Positions 1 through 7,287 of a stretch of 12,071 nucleotides of DNA are shown here, piece after piece; position 1 is the first letter of the stretch, and each line of letters opens with the position of its first letter. Position numbers and translations under genes: made by a program. The stretch lies in the NCBI GenBank assembly GCA_003453555.1, contig DMLA01000220.1, positions 4,529-16,599 of the forward strand, in the 5' to 3' direction. Origin of the DNA: Chloroflexota bacterium (GTDB taxonomy: Bacteria > Chloroflexota > Anaerolineae > UBA7937). The notes under the pieces were generated by a model. It did not search any database. It was given only the letters and a program-made list of their open reading frames with translations, and had not been told where the DNA came from.

Positions 1-1686
1 CCCATCATGCTGCTTGCGGCCGCGGTCTTCTTTTCTTCTTTTCCCCACGTGGGCTTCACCACTTTGGCCCAACTGAATATGGCCATGCGCTCCTTAGGCG
101 CGCTCGTCATCTTGGCCTTTCTTGTGGTTTGGGCCCTCCTCTCCGCTCGACGTCTGGGGTTCGCGAGCGCTATCAAAGTGGTCTTTTTCACCCTCCTGGT
201 CATCTTGGCGGTTCTAACTGTGCGCTATGCTATACTCGCTTCCTACATCCATGGCGACATCGCTAAGGAGATGCTCATCTATACCCAAACCACCCCCGAT
301 GTGACCATGGTCACCAGGGAGATAGAGTCCCTCTCCGAAAGGCTGGTAGGGGGGAAGGAGATGGAGGTGGCCTTCGACGATTTCACCAGTTGGCCCTTCA
401 ACTGGTATTTGAGGGATTACCCTAACCGCCGCCCCATTGGGGATGGGAAAGGGGTATCTGAGCCTTTCCAGGCCCCTGTGGTCCTGGTGGGGCTGGAGAA
501 CGAGCCCCAGTTGCGCCCATATCTGGTCGATTACATTCGACAGCAGTATCGCCTCCGCTGGTGGTTCCCGGAGGATTATCGGGGGGTGACCTGGCAACGG
601 ATCATCTCCGGCCTCCAGGATCCAGACTTACGGCACAGCCTTTGGCGGTTTCTCTTCTATCGGGAGTTGGAGAAGCCTCTCGGCTCTTCCGATTTCGCCT
701 TCTACTTGCGACGAGATGTGGCTTCCCGGTTATGGCGCTCCAGCGCCGTACCCATAACCCCTCCCGTCGAAGAGTACGCTGAGAAGCGGATCGAAATGGC
801 GGCCCTCGAGATCTGGGGAGGGCCAGAGGTGCTCAGTTACCCCAAGGATATAGCCTTCGATGGGGAGGGGAACCTCTATGTGGTGGACAGCGATAACAAC
901 CGCATCCAGGTCTTCGCCCCCGATGGCCGACTTATAGACTCCTGGGGTGAGGAGGGGGATGGCCCTGGGGAGTTCCACGAGCCCTGGGGGGTAGCCATCG
1001 ATGGTCAGGGGTATATCTATGTGGCCGACACCTGGAATCATCGCCTCCAGAAGTTCGACCCTCAGGGGCGGTATCTCGACCAATGGGGCGGTTTCGCCGA
1101 TACGGGCGGCAGGGCCGAAGGGATGGTTGGCCTCTTCTACGGGCCCAGGGATATCGCCGTGGACAGGGAGGGCAACCTCTACGTGGTCGACGCCGGCAAC
1201 AAGCGGATCCAGAAGTTCGATCCTCAAGGTGAGTTCCTGGGACAATGGGGAGGAGATGGAACTGGGCCGGGAGAGTTCAAAGAGCCGGTGGGGATAGCCA
1301 TCGACGAAGAAGGGAAGATCTATGTGGCCGATACCTGGAACCGGCGCATTCAGAAGTTCGACCGGGATTTCAACCTCTTGGCCCAGTGGCCGGTGGAGGG
1401 GTGGGTGAGCGAGTCGGTGGTCAATAAGCCCTACCTGGCTGCCGATACCGCTTTTAACCTTTATGTCACCGACCCCGAGGGGTTTCGGGTGATGGTCTTC
1501 GATGGCCAGGGCCAACTTCTGGCCTTCTTCGGCCGATACGACACCGATAACTCCTCTTTCAACCTCCCCACCGGCATAACAGTGGACAAAGAAGGGTATA
1601 TCTACGTAGCCGATTCTGGCAATCATCGCATCATGAAGTTCGGGCCTCTCCCTCCCCTGCCACCAACTCCCAGCCCGGTGGAGTAA
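1..1686 (+). CDS. GT-C/Agl23-like membrane protein with C-terminal NHL propeller (5' end missing)
   Basis: The reading frame is open to the first base of the window, so the ATG at 7 is probably internal and the true start lies upstream. The visible N-terminal part has hydrophobic segments at about nt 7-60, 90-145 and 170-240, which look like the last membrane helices of a GT-C-type protein. A soluble region follows, with a YTQTTPDV-like stretch (nt 280-310) and a WPFNWYLRDYP stretch (nt 391-425). From memory these resemble the TIGR03663/Agl23 family (flippase-associated, glycosyltransferase-like). From about nt 835 to 1650 there are six NHL repeats, each with a (D/G)IA-D-x-x-G-(N/Y)-(L/I)-YV-D core and an N-(R/H)-(R/I)-x-KF end, forming a likely six-bladed beta-propeller. 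The protein ends in a Pro-rich tail. The propeller probably lies outside the membrane and binds protein or glycan. The flippase-like gene starts 11 bases downstream. The NHL domain is certain; the N-terminal family is less so. Confidence 0.85.
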   Translation, partial: PIMLLAAAVFFSSFPHVGFTTLAQLNMAMRSLGALVILAFLVVWALLSARRLGFASAIKVVFFTLLVILAVLTVRYAILASYIHGDIAKEMLIYTQTTPDVTMVTREIESLSERLVGGKEMEVAFDDFTSWPFNWYLRDYPNRRPIGDGKGVSEPFQAPVVLVGLENEPQLRPYLVDYIRQQYRLRWWFPEDYRGVTWQRIISGLQDPDLRHSLWRFLFYRELEKPLGSSDFAFYLRRDVASRLWRSSAVPITPPVEEYAEKRIEMAALEIWGGPEVLSYPKDIAFDGEGNLYVVDSDNNRIQVFAPDGRLIDSWGEEGDGPGEFHEPWGVAIDGQGYIYVADTWNHRLQKFDPQGRYLDQWGGFADTGGRAEGMVGLFYGPRDIAVDREGNLYVVDAGNKRIQKFDPQGEFLGQWGGDGTGPGEFKEPVGIAIDEEGKIYVADTWNRRIQKFDRDFNLLAQWPVEGWVSESVVNKPYLAADTAFNLYVTDPEGFRVMVFDGQGQLLAFFGRYDTDNSSFNLPTGITVDKEGYIYVADSGNHRIMKFGPLPPLPPTPSPVE

Positions 1687-1697
1687 TAGATCTCGTT

Positions 1698-2699
1698 ATG
1701 GATAGAAGACGTATCACCGGCCTCCTAGGCCTTCTTTTGACCCTCATATTTGGCAGCCTGGCTCTCTATAGGTTAGACCTGAGGGAGGTGGGCTCGGCGC
1801 TCTTGGAGGCCGACTACCTCTTTGTGGCACCGGCGCTTCTCGCCACCTTCTGCGGTTACCTTCTGCGGGCGGCTCGCTGGCGGGTGATACTTCTGCCTTC
1901 CAAGGAGGTGTCCGCAGGCCGACTCTTTCCTCTCCTGATCATCGGCTTTGCGGTCAATAACCTCCTTCCGGCACGGATCGGGGAGTTCGCACGGGCCTAC
2001 CTTTTGGGCGAGAAAGAAGGGATCTCCAAGAGCCTCTCCTTCGCCACCGTCGTTGTGGAGAGGGTCCTCGACGGGCTAACCCTCATTCTCATCCTCCTCC
2101 TCGTCTCCACCCGCTTCCCCCTTCCCCGTTGGGGGTGGGAGATGGAGATATTGGCCCTCTTCTTCTTCCTGGGGGCGCTGGCTTTCCTCTTTCTCCTTCT
2201 CTATCGGAAGCCCCAAGCGTTGAGGATAACCAGGCTGCTTACCGGGCCTCTCTTCTCTTCGCTATCCGATAGAGTGGCCCAGGCGGCATCCTCCTTCGTG
2301 TCCGGGGCGGAGGCTTTGCGCCATCGCCGTTCCGTTCCCAGTTTGGCTTTCCTCTCCCTTTTGGTATGGTCTTGCGAGGCTACCTCCTATCTCTTTTTGA
2401 CCTGGGCTTTCCCTATCTATCTTTCCCCTCTCACGCGGGTGGTTGCAGCCCTCTTCGTCATGGTGGTAGCCAATTTGGGCATCTTAATCCCCTCCTCCCC
2501 GGGCTATATCGGCACCTTTCATTTCTTTGCCATGTCAGCCCTGGTCGTTTTCGGCGCAGCGAGGGAGACCGCTCTCTCCTACGCCGTGGTCTCCCATGCC
2601 ATGCAGTATCTGCTGGTTACTGGGTTGGGGCTTCTCTTTCTCTGGCGTGAGAACCTATCGTTGCTCAGGATGGGTGCTAAAGCGACTCTGGAAGGGTGA
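1698..2699 (+). CDS. Flippase-like integral membrane protein (LPG synthase TM / UPF0104 family)
   Basis: This 333-residue protein has about eight hydrophobic segments and no soluble catalytic domain. Family hallmarks are NNLLPARIGEFARA at residues 87-100, VVVERVLDG at 118-126, and a late SSPGYIGTFH stretch at 266-275. These match the transmembrane domain of lysylphosphatidylglycerol synthases and the AglD-like UPF0104 proteins (PF03706). It lacks the C-terminal aminoacyl-transfer domain of MprF, so it is not a full lysyl-PG synthase. Flanked by an Agl23-like protein and a GT39 enzyme, it most likely handles lipid-linked sugars or glycolipids; that role is inferred from context. The ATG at 1698 has only a distant GGTGGAG (1677-1683), inside the end of the preceding gene, which suggests translation coupled to that gene. 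Confidence 0.85.
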   Translation: MDRRRITGLLGLLLTLIFGSLALYRLDLREVGSALLEADYLFVAPALLATFCGYLLRAARWRVILLPSKEVSAGRLFPLLIIGFAVNNLLPARIGEFARAYLLGEKEGISKSLSFATVVVERVLDGLTLILILLLVSTRFPLPRWGWEMEILALFFFLGALAFLFLLLYRKPQALRITRLLTGPLFSSLSDRVAQAASSFVSGAEALRHRRSVPSLAFLSLLVWSCEATSYLFLTWAFPIYLSPLTRVVAALFVMVVANLGILIPSSPGYIGTFHFFAMSALVVFGAARETALSYAVVSHAMQYLLVTGLGLLFLWRENLSLLRMGAKATLEG

Positions 2700-2787
2700 A
2701 TGGATAGTGGTTGCGGCTGAGGCAGCCCTTTGAGGCACAGACGGTGGGGCAGATGACGCGGAGCAAGTCCTTATTGGGGGATGCAAC

Positions 2788-4599
2788 ATGAAGTCACCTG
2801 TGGAACCTAAAAGGGACGCACTTATCATCTTCTGGCAGTGGGCTAGGCGACATCCTTTGGCAGCCTGGCTGGCCTTGGCCCTCATTATCAATGCAGGAGG
2901 GCTCTGCCTGCTCCGCAACAACCCTCTGAGCAGTTGGGCGGTTACTCTTTGGTTGGGCAGCCTGGTAGCCCTGGTCGTTGCCTCCTCCGTGGGCGAGGTC
3001 TCTATCTCTTCCCTCCATGTGAGAGCCTGGGCCAGGCGATTCTGGTCTGGCCCAGTTGTCTTGGAATTCTTGGCCATCTTTGCTATCACCCTCTTGGGCT
3101 TCACCTTACGGGTAACCGCGCTGGATCACTATCCGCCTATGATGCACGGCGATGAGGGAGAGATGGGCATCTTGGCCTTAGGTATCTTGAACGGGACGCA
3201 ACCCCTCTCGCCCTTCTCTACCGCTTTCCTCAGCCACCCTACAATGTTCTACTTTTGGCAGGCTCTCTCCATGGCCTTCTTCGGTAGAAATGAGGTAGGG
3301 TTGAGGATGCTCTCGGTTATCACGGGCGTCCTCTCTATTCCACTCCTTTACCTCTTGATGAGATTGGGGTTCGGGCGCCTTGCGGGGCTGGTCAGCGTCT
3401 TCCTCTTGGCTGTCTCCCATCTACACATCCATTATAGCCGCTTGGCCATCAACAATATCCAATCGTCCACAGCCGCTCTCCTGGTAGTGTTGCTCCTGGC
3501 CGCTGCACGGGCCAAAGGCTCATCTCTTCTCTACACTCTGGCTGGCTTGACCGCTGGCTACAGTATCTATTTCTATTTCGGCTCTCGAGCCATCCCCCTG
3601 ATCGGTGGGGTGCTCTTGATCTTTCTTTGGCGTGAGCGGCGGGCTGAGGGGAAAGATCTCCTCCTCTTCGCCCTGGCTGGTTGGTTGGCCATCTCTCCCT
3701 TACTCCTTCACTATGTCGAGCATCTCTCCCCTCTCCTAGAGCGCATGCAGGAGGTCTACCTTTTCAGTCCCCGGAATATTCAGCATACCTTGGGCCAGAT
3801 GGGTGGTGAAGGGAGTAGGCTAGATATCCTACGTTGGCAGTTACTACGCAATTTGCGGTTCTTCTTGGATTATGGGGATGCTAGTGCTTTCTATTTACGA
3901 GATCTTCCGGTCTTCGATCTTGGTACCGTTTTGCTCTTCTGGGTGGGGATGGGGTTGGCCCTGGCCAAGCCTTTCCGTTTTGGCCATGCTGCCTTGCTGG
4001 TCTGGTTTTGGATAGCGTTGACCCTGGGTGGCGTTCTGACCAACGATGCTCCGAACGCACCGCGTCTCCTTATGGCGGTACCGGCCGTCTTCGCCTTCGG
4101 AGGTCTCTTCGTGGCGCGTCTCTTCTCCCTGTGTGAGCGGCTCTTTAGGCCCACATCCCAAATACTCCTCGCTTCTTTTCTTCTCCTCCTAGGGGTTTTT
4201 GTCTTCAAAGTCAACTATGATAGATATTTTGTGGAGTACGCCCAGAAGGCTCCGGGGATGATCTTTCTGACCATGGCCCGGGAGATGCGACGGGAGAGCA
4301 GGGGGTACCGGATATATCTATTGGGGGCTCCTCACCTCTATGCGGGCCATGGGGTGCTGAGATTTATCGCTCCCGATGCGGAGAAAGTCGATTGTTTAGA
4401 GGTAGAAGATTGCCTCTCTTTGCAACCTGGGGATAAGGGGGTTATCTTCTTCATAGTTCCTCAACGTCTAGAGGAACTGAAAATTATCAGGGCTAGATAC
4501 CCTCAAGGGGAGTATGGGGAGGCTTACGATAACTATGGCCGGCTATTATACGCCACTTATCGACTTCCTCCCGAATCTTTGGCACATTTAGAGGGGTGA
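2788..4599 (+). CDS. GT39-family (PMT-like) membrane glycosyltransferase
   Basis: This 603-residue polytopic protein has many hydrophobic helices spread over residues 22-480, followed by a soluble C-terminal region of about 120 residues. The first extracytoplasmic loop contains HYPPMMHGDEGEMG (residues 114-127), with D122 and E123 in the acidic position that GT-C enzymes of the PMT/ArnT type use for catalysis. A HYSRLAINN stretch near residue 215 is also typical of this group. The expected role is to move a sugar from a polyprenyl-phosphate carrier to a protein or lipid outside the membrane; the substrate cannot be read from the sequence. The start ATG has a GGGGG ribosome-binding site at 2776-2780, seven bases upstream. 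The last codons contain the ribosome-binding site of sucC, so the two genes are probably co-transcribed. Confidence 0.85.
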   Translation: MKSPVEPKRDALIIFWQWARRHPLAAWLALALIINAGGLCLLRNNPLSSWAVTLWLGSLVALVVASSVGEVSISSLHVRAWARRFWSGPVVLEFLAIFAITLLGFTLRVTALDHYPPMMHGDEGEMGILALGILNGTQPLSPFSTAFLSHPTMFYFWQALSMAFFGRNEVGLRMLSVITGVLSIPLLYLLMRLGFGRLAGLVSVFLLAVSHLHIHYSRLAINNIQSSTAALLVVLLLAAARAKGSSLLYTLAGLTAGYSIYFYFGSRAIPLIGGVLLIFLWRERRAEGKDLLLFALAGWLAISPLLLHYVEHLSPLLERMQEVYLFSPRNIQHTLGQMGGEGSRLDILRWQLLRNLRFFLDYGDASAFYLRDLPVFDLGTVLLFWVGMGLALAKPFRFGHAALLVWFWIALTLGGVLTNDAPNAPRLLMAVPAVFAFGGLFVARLFSLCERLFRPTSQILLASFLLLLGVFVFKVNYDRYFVEYAQKAPGMIFLTMAREMRRESRGYRIYLLGAPHLYAGHGVLRFIAPDAEKVDCLEVEDCLSLQPGDKGVIFFIVPQRLEELKIIRARYPQGEYGEAYDNYGRLLYATYRLPPESLAHLEG

Positions 4600-4603
4600 T
4601 CCC

Positions 4604-5740
4604 TTGAAACTTCATGAATACCAGGCTAGAGAGATATTCGCACGTTATGGGGTGCCTCTGCCGCGAGGCGAGTTGGCCCATACCTCCCAAGAGGCCTATG
4701 ATATCGCCTCCCGTCTAGGCGTTCCGGTGATGGTCAAGGCCCAGGTTCTGGTAGGGGGGCGAGGGAAGGCAGGGGGCATAAGGAGCGCCTCTAACCCCCA
4801 AGCGGCGAGGGAGATGGCTAGCCATATCTTGGAGATGAGCATCAAGGGCCTGCCGGTGAGAAAGGTCTTGGTGGTTGAGGCCGTGGAGATCGAAAAGGAG
4901 CTATACCTGGGGATGGTGGTGGACCGGGCCCTTTGTGCCCCGGTGATGATCGCCTCCTCAGAGGGGGGTGTGGAGATCGAGGAGGTGGCCCGCACCATGC
5001 CAGAGAGAATGGCCAAGATAACCGTCGATCCCTTCTTGAGCCTGCGCGATTATCAGGCTCGCCAGTTGGCTTTGGAGATCGGTCTGGGAAGGGAGACGGT
5101 GGCCGAGTGGATAGTCATCGCCCAGGGGCTATACAAGGCTTTCATGGAGTGCGACGCCTCTCTGGCAGAGATAAACCCCCTGGCCCTCACCCGAGAGGGG
5201 AGGCTAGTGGCCATCGACACCAAGATGGTCCTGGATGATAACGCCCTCTTCCGACATAGGGATTGGGGGGCCCTCCGCGATCTGACGGAGGAGGAACCAC
5301 GCGAGCGAGAGGCCCGAGAGCAGGGCTTGAGTTACGTGAAACTGGAGGGAGAGATAGGCTGTCTGGTCAATGGTGCGGGCCTGGCTATGGCTACCATGGA
5401 TGTGATCAAACTCTATGGGGGAGAGCCGGCCAACTTCTTAGATGTTGGCGGGGGAGCCCGAGCGGAACAGGTGGCTGTGGCTTTGCGCATCCTCGTCTCC
5501 GATGAGAACGTTAAAGCGGTGCTCATAAATATCTTCGGGGGCATCACCCGCTGTGACGAGGTGGCCAGGGGGATCTTGGAGGCCCTCCGTCAGATACAGG
5601 TTGAGGTTCCCATGGTCGTCCGTCTAGCGGGGACCAACGAGGAGGAGGGGAGACGGCTTTTGGCTGATGCTGATATAGAGACCGCCTCTACTCTGATCGA
5701 GGCGGCCCAGAGGGCTGTGGAGACGGCTAGGGGTAGTTGA
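4604..5740 (+). CDS. sucC: Succinate-CoA ligase (succinyl-CoA synthetase) beta subunit
   Basis: This subunit works with SucD in the TCA cycle, interconverting succinyl-CoA and succinate with ATP or GTP formation. The 378-residue length is close to the family norm (about 385-390). The protein opens with KLHEYQAREIFARYGVP, the classic SucC start. The nucleotide-binding ATP-grasp region carries GGRGKAGG (51-58) and AEINPL (188-193); E189 and D205 (in AIDTK) are the likely metal ligands. The CoA-ligase domain follows, with CLVNGAGLAMATMD (253-266), FLDVGGGA (278-285) and INIFGGITRCD (308-318). The start is TTG at 4604; no ATG lies near the conserved N-terminus. A GAGGGG ribosome-binding site (4591-4596) abuts the stop codon of the preceding glycosyltransferase gene. 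Nucleotide preference (ATP or GTP) is not assigned. Confidence 0.97.
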   Translation: MKLHEYQAREIFARYGVPLPRGELAHTSQEAYDIASRLGVPVMVKAQVLVGGRGKAGGIRSASNPQAAREMASHILEMSIKGLPVRKVLVVEAVEIEKELYLGMVVDRALCAPVMIASSEGGVEIEEVARTMPERMAKITVDPFLSLRDYQARQLALEIGLGRETVAEWIVIAQGLYKAFMECDASLAEINPLALTREGRLVAIDTKMVLDDNALFRHRDWGALRDLTEEEPREREAREQGLSYVKLEGEIGCLVNGAGLAMATMDVIKLYGGEPANFLDVGGGARAEQVAVALRILVSDENVKAVLINIFGGITRCDEVARGILEALRQIQVEVPMVVRLAGTNEEEGRRLLADADIETASTLIEAAQRAVETARGS

Positions 5741-5742
5741 TC

Positions 5743-6159
5743 GTGAAGAGTGACTGCGTTTTCTGTGCCATCGTAAAGGGCGATGCCTCCGCGGAGATAG
5801 TCTATGAGGACGAGGCGACCTTGGCCTTCATGGATATACACCCTGCTGCCCAAGGCCACACCCTGGTGATACCCAAGGAGCATTTCCGAAATATCTACGA
5901 TATCGAAGAGGAGGCCCTTCTGGCCACGGCTAGGACTACCATGAAGGTGGCCAGGGCGGTGAGGGCAGCATTTGAGCCCCATGGCTTAAACATCTTGCAG
6001 GCCAATGAGCCGGGTGGCTTCCAGAGCGTCTTCCACTTCCATTTTCATATCGTCCCCCGCTGGAAAGACGACGGCTTGATTCGCCCTTGGGAGCCCAAGC
6101 GTGGGGATGAAGAAGAGATCCGCCAGATGGCAAGGTTGATAAGAGAGCAGTTATCTTGA
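5743..6159 (+). CDS. HIT-family nucleotide hydrolase/transferase
   Basis: With a GTG start this protein has 138 residues, typical of HIT proteins. The histidine triad HFHFHIV is at residues 98-104 (H98, H100, H102); H100 would form the nucleotidyl intermediate by family analogy. The N-terminal CVFC (C5, C8), with H47 or another His, fits the zinc site seen in many bacterial HIT proteins. DIHPAAQGHTLVIPKEH (31-47) is the standard substrate-pocket strand region. Such enzymes cleave AMP from adenylated amines or dinucleotides; the exact substrate is unknown. GTG at 5743 is preferred because AGGGG at 5729-5733 then lies 9 bases upstream. A TTG at 5737 would overlap the sucC stop and sit only 3 bases from that site. 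The gene lies between sucC and sucD, which is unusual. Confidence 0.92.
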   Translation: MKSDCVFCAIVKGDASAEIVYEDEATLAFMDIHPAAQGHTLVIPKEHFRNIYDIEEEALLATARTTMKVARAVRAAFEPHGLNILQANEPGGFQSVFHFHFHIVPRWKDDGLIRPWEPKRGDEEEIRQMARLIREQLS

Positions 6160-6168
6160 GGGCATAAG

Positions 6169-7041
6169 ATGAGCATCCTTGTTGACAAGAACACCAGGCT
6201 TCTGGTCCAAGGCATCACCGGGCGAGAGGGGGAGTTCCATACCCGCCGCATGATCGACTACGGGACTGAGGTGGTAGGGGGAGTCACGCCGGGCAAGGGG
6301 GGACTGGAGGTAGCCGGAGTCCCCGTCTTCGACACCATGAAGGAAGCGGTGGCCATAACGGGGGCTAATGCCTCTATCATCTATGTCCCCGCCCCTTTCG
6401 CCCCCGACGCCATCTATGAGGCCGCCGATTCGGGGGTGGGGCTCATCGTCTGCATCACTGAAGGGATCCCCATCCTAGACATGATAGGGGTGAAGAGATC
6501 CCTGGACATCAGCGGGGTGCGGCTCATCGGGCCCAACTGTCCAGGGGTCATCACGCCAGGAGAGTGCAAGGTGGGGATCATGCCTGGAGATATCCATACG
6601 CCGGGGAGCGTGGGCGTCGTCTCTCGGAGCGGCACCCTCACCTACGAGGTAGTGAACGAGTTGACGCTGCGCGGCCTGGGCCAATCTACCGTGGTGGGGA
6701 TCGGGGGTGATCCCATCCTGGGTTCTAACTTCGTAGATATCTTGCGACTCTTTGAGGTGGATCCAGCCACAGAGGTGGTGGTCCTTATCGGTGAGATAGG
6801 GGGCAGCGATGAGGAATGTGCGGCCGAGTTCATCGCCCACCATATGACCAAGCCGATGGTGGCCTTTGTGGCCGGGCGGACAGCCCCCCCGGGCAAGCGG
6901 ATGGGTCACGCCGGGGCTATCATCTCCAGGGGGAGGGGCACAGCGGAGGAGAAGATACGAGCCTTCGAAGAGGTTGGAGTCCCAGTGGCGCGCCACCCCG
7001 GCGAGGTGGCGGAGTTAGTGGCCAAGGCGGTTGCAAAGTAG
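6169..7041 (+). CDS. sucD: Succinate-CoA ligase (succinyl-CoA synthetase) alpha subunit
   Basis: This is the partner of SucC. It binds CoA and carries the phosphohistidine intermediate. The 290-residue length is normal. The N-terminal CoA-binding Rossmann domain shows LVQGITGREGEFH (12-24) and GGVTPGKGG (37-45). VPAPFAPDAI (73-82) and IGPNCPGVI (120-128) are family signatures. The catalytic histidine is H247 in KRMGHAGAI, matching His246 of the E. coli protein. SRSGTLTYE (152-160) and GIGGDP (177-182) are also conserved. The ATG at 6169 has a TGAGGG ribosome-binding site (6157-6162) overlapping the HIT stop codon, so translation is probably coupled. Nothing is missing or broken. Confidence 0.97.
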   Translation: MSILVDKNTRLLVQGITGREGEFHTRRMIDYGTEVVGGVTPGKGGLEVAGVPVFDTMKEAVAITGANASIIYVPAPFAPDAIYEAADSGVGLIVCITEGIPILDMIGVKRSLDISGVRLIGPNCPGVITPGECKVGIMPGDIHTPGSVGVVSRSGTLTYEVVNELTLRGLGQSTVVGIGGDPILGSNFVDILRLFEVDPATEVVVLIGEIGGSDEECAAEFIAHHMTKPMVAFVAGRTAPPGKRMGHAGAIISRGRGTAEEKIRAFEEVGVPVARHPGEVAELVAKAVAK

Positions 7042-7148
7042 CCTTTATCTTAGGTTGGCGGATGATGGAGGTTCAAGTAGTGGCGGCCAGGGTACGAAAA
7101 CAGACTGCTCGTGAGAGCCTCATGGTGCGGTCTACTTTGTCCTAGTCG

Positions 7149-7259
7149 ATGGACAGTCGCCAGCTCTATCCCCGCGTGGTGATCGAGAAGTGCGATGGGC
7201 GTTTCCTTGGCCTACACATCTGCCCGGTGGAGGGGTGTATTACCTTGGTGCCCGCTTGA
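7149..7259 (+). CDS. Possible small ORF or gene remnant (36 aa), unrecognised
   Basis: This ORF runs from an ATG just after an in-frame TAG (7143-7145) to TGA and encodes 36 residues beginning MDSRQLYPRVVIEK, with two cysteines in HICPVEGC. About 70% of its codons end in G or C, like the surrounding real genes. There is no clear ribosome-binding site before the ATG. The same frame is open upstream of the TAG back to ATGs at 7062 and 7065, so it could be the tail of a decayed gene. I do not recognise a family. It may equally be chance. Confidence 0.25.
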   Translation: MDSRQLYPRVVIEKCDGRFLGLHICPVEGCITLVPA

Positions 7260-7270
7260 AGCGAGCCACC
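7247..7270 (+). repeat. Imperfect inverted repeat upstream of the dihydropyrimidinase gene
   Basis: Arms GGTG (7247-7250) and CACC (7267-7270) flank an inner CGC/GCG stem with loop TTGAA; one mismatch and a bulged A interrupt it. The hairpin ends seven bases before the AGGAGG ribosome-binding site. No T-run follows, so it is not a standard terminator. It may be a leader or mRNA-end structure, or chance. Confidence 0.35.
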
Positions 7271-7287
7271 ATTCTTAGGAGGCCATG

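Larger units (their letters stand above)
7042..7287 (+). other. Intergenic gap, no convincing gene or promoter
   Basis: This stretch separates sucD from the dihydropyrimidinase gene. It holds a doubtful 36-codon ORF (7149-7259), an imperfect inverted repeat (7247-7270) and the strong AGGAGG ribosome-binding site of the next gene (7277-7282). I found no -35/-10 pair with acceptable spacing and no terminator-like hairpin with a T-run. Whether the downstream gene is read from sucCD or from its own weak promoter cannot be decided here. Confidence 0.6.

Noticed and set aside
730..1626. 298-codon minus-strand ORF opposite the NHL repeats
   Set aside because: It is the antisense of a repetitive, GC-biased coding region; its own repeats mirror the NHL blades, and it has no start signals or family motifs.
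2715..2727. GGCTG-AGG-CAGCC hairpin between the flippase-like and GT39 genes
   Set aside because: A 5-bp stem with a 3-base loop and only CTTT after it is too weak to call a terminator.
7207..7243. TTGGCC ... TATTAC as a promoter for the dihydropyrimidinase gene
   Set aside because: The spacing is about 25 bases, far from 17, and both boxes match poorly.
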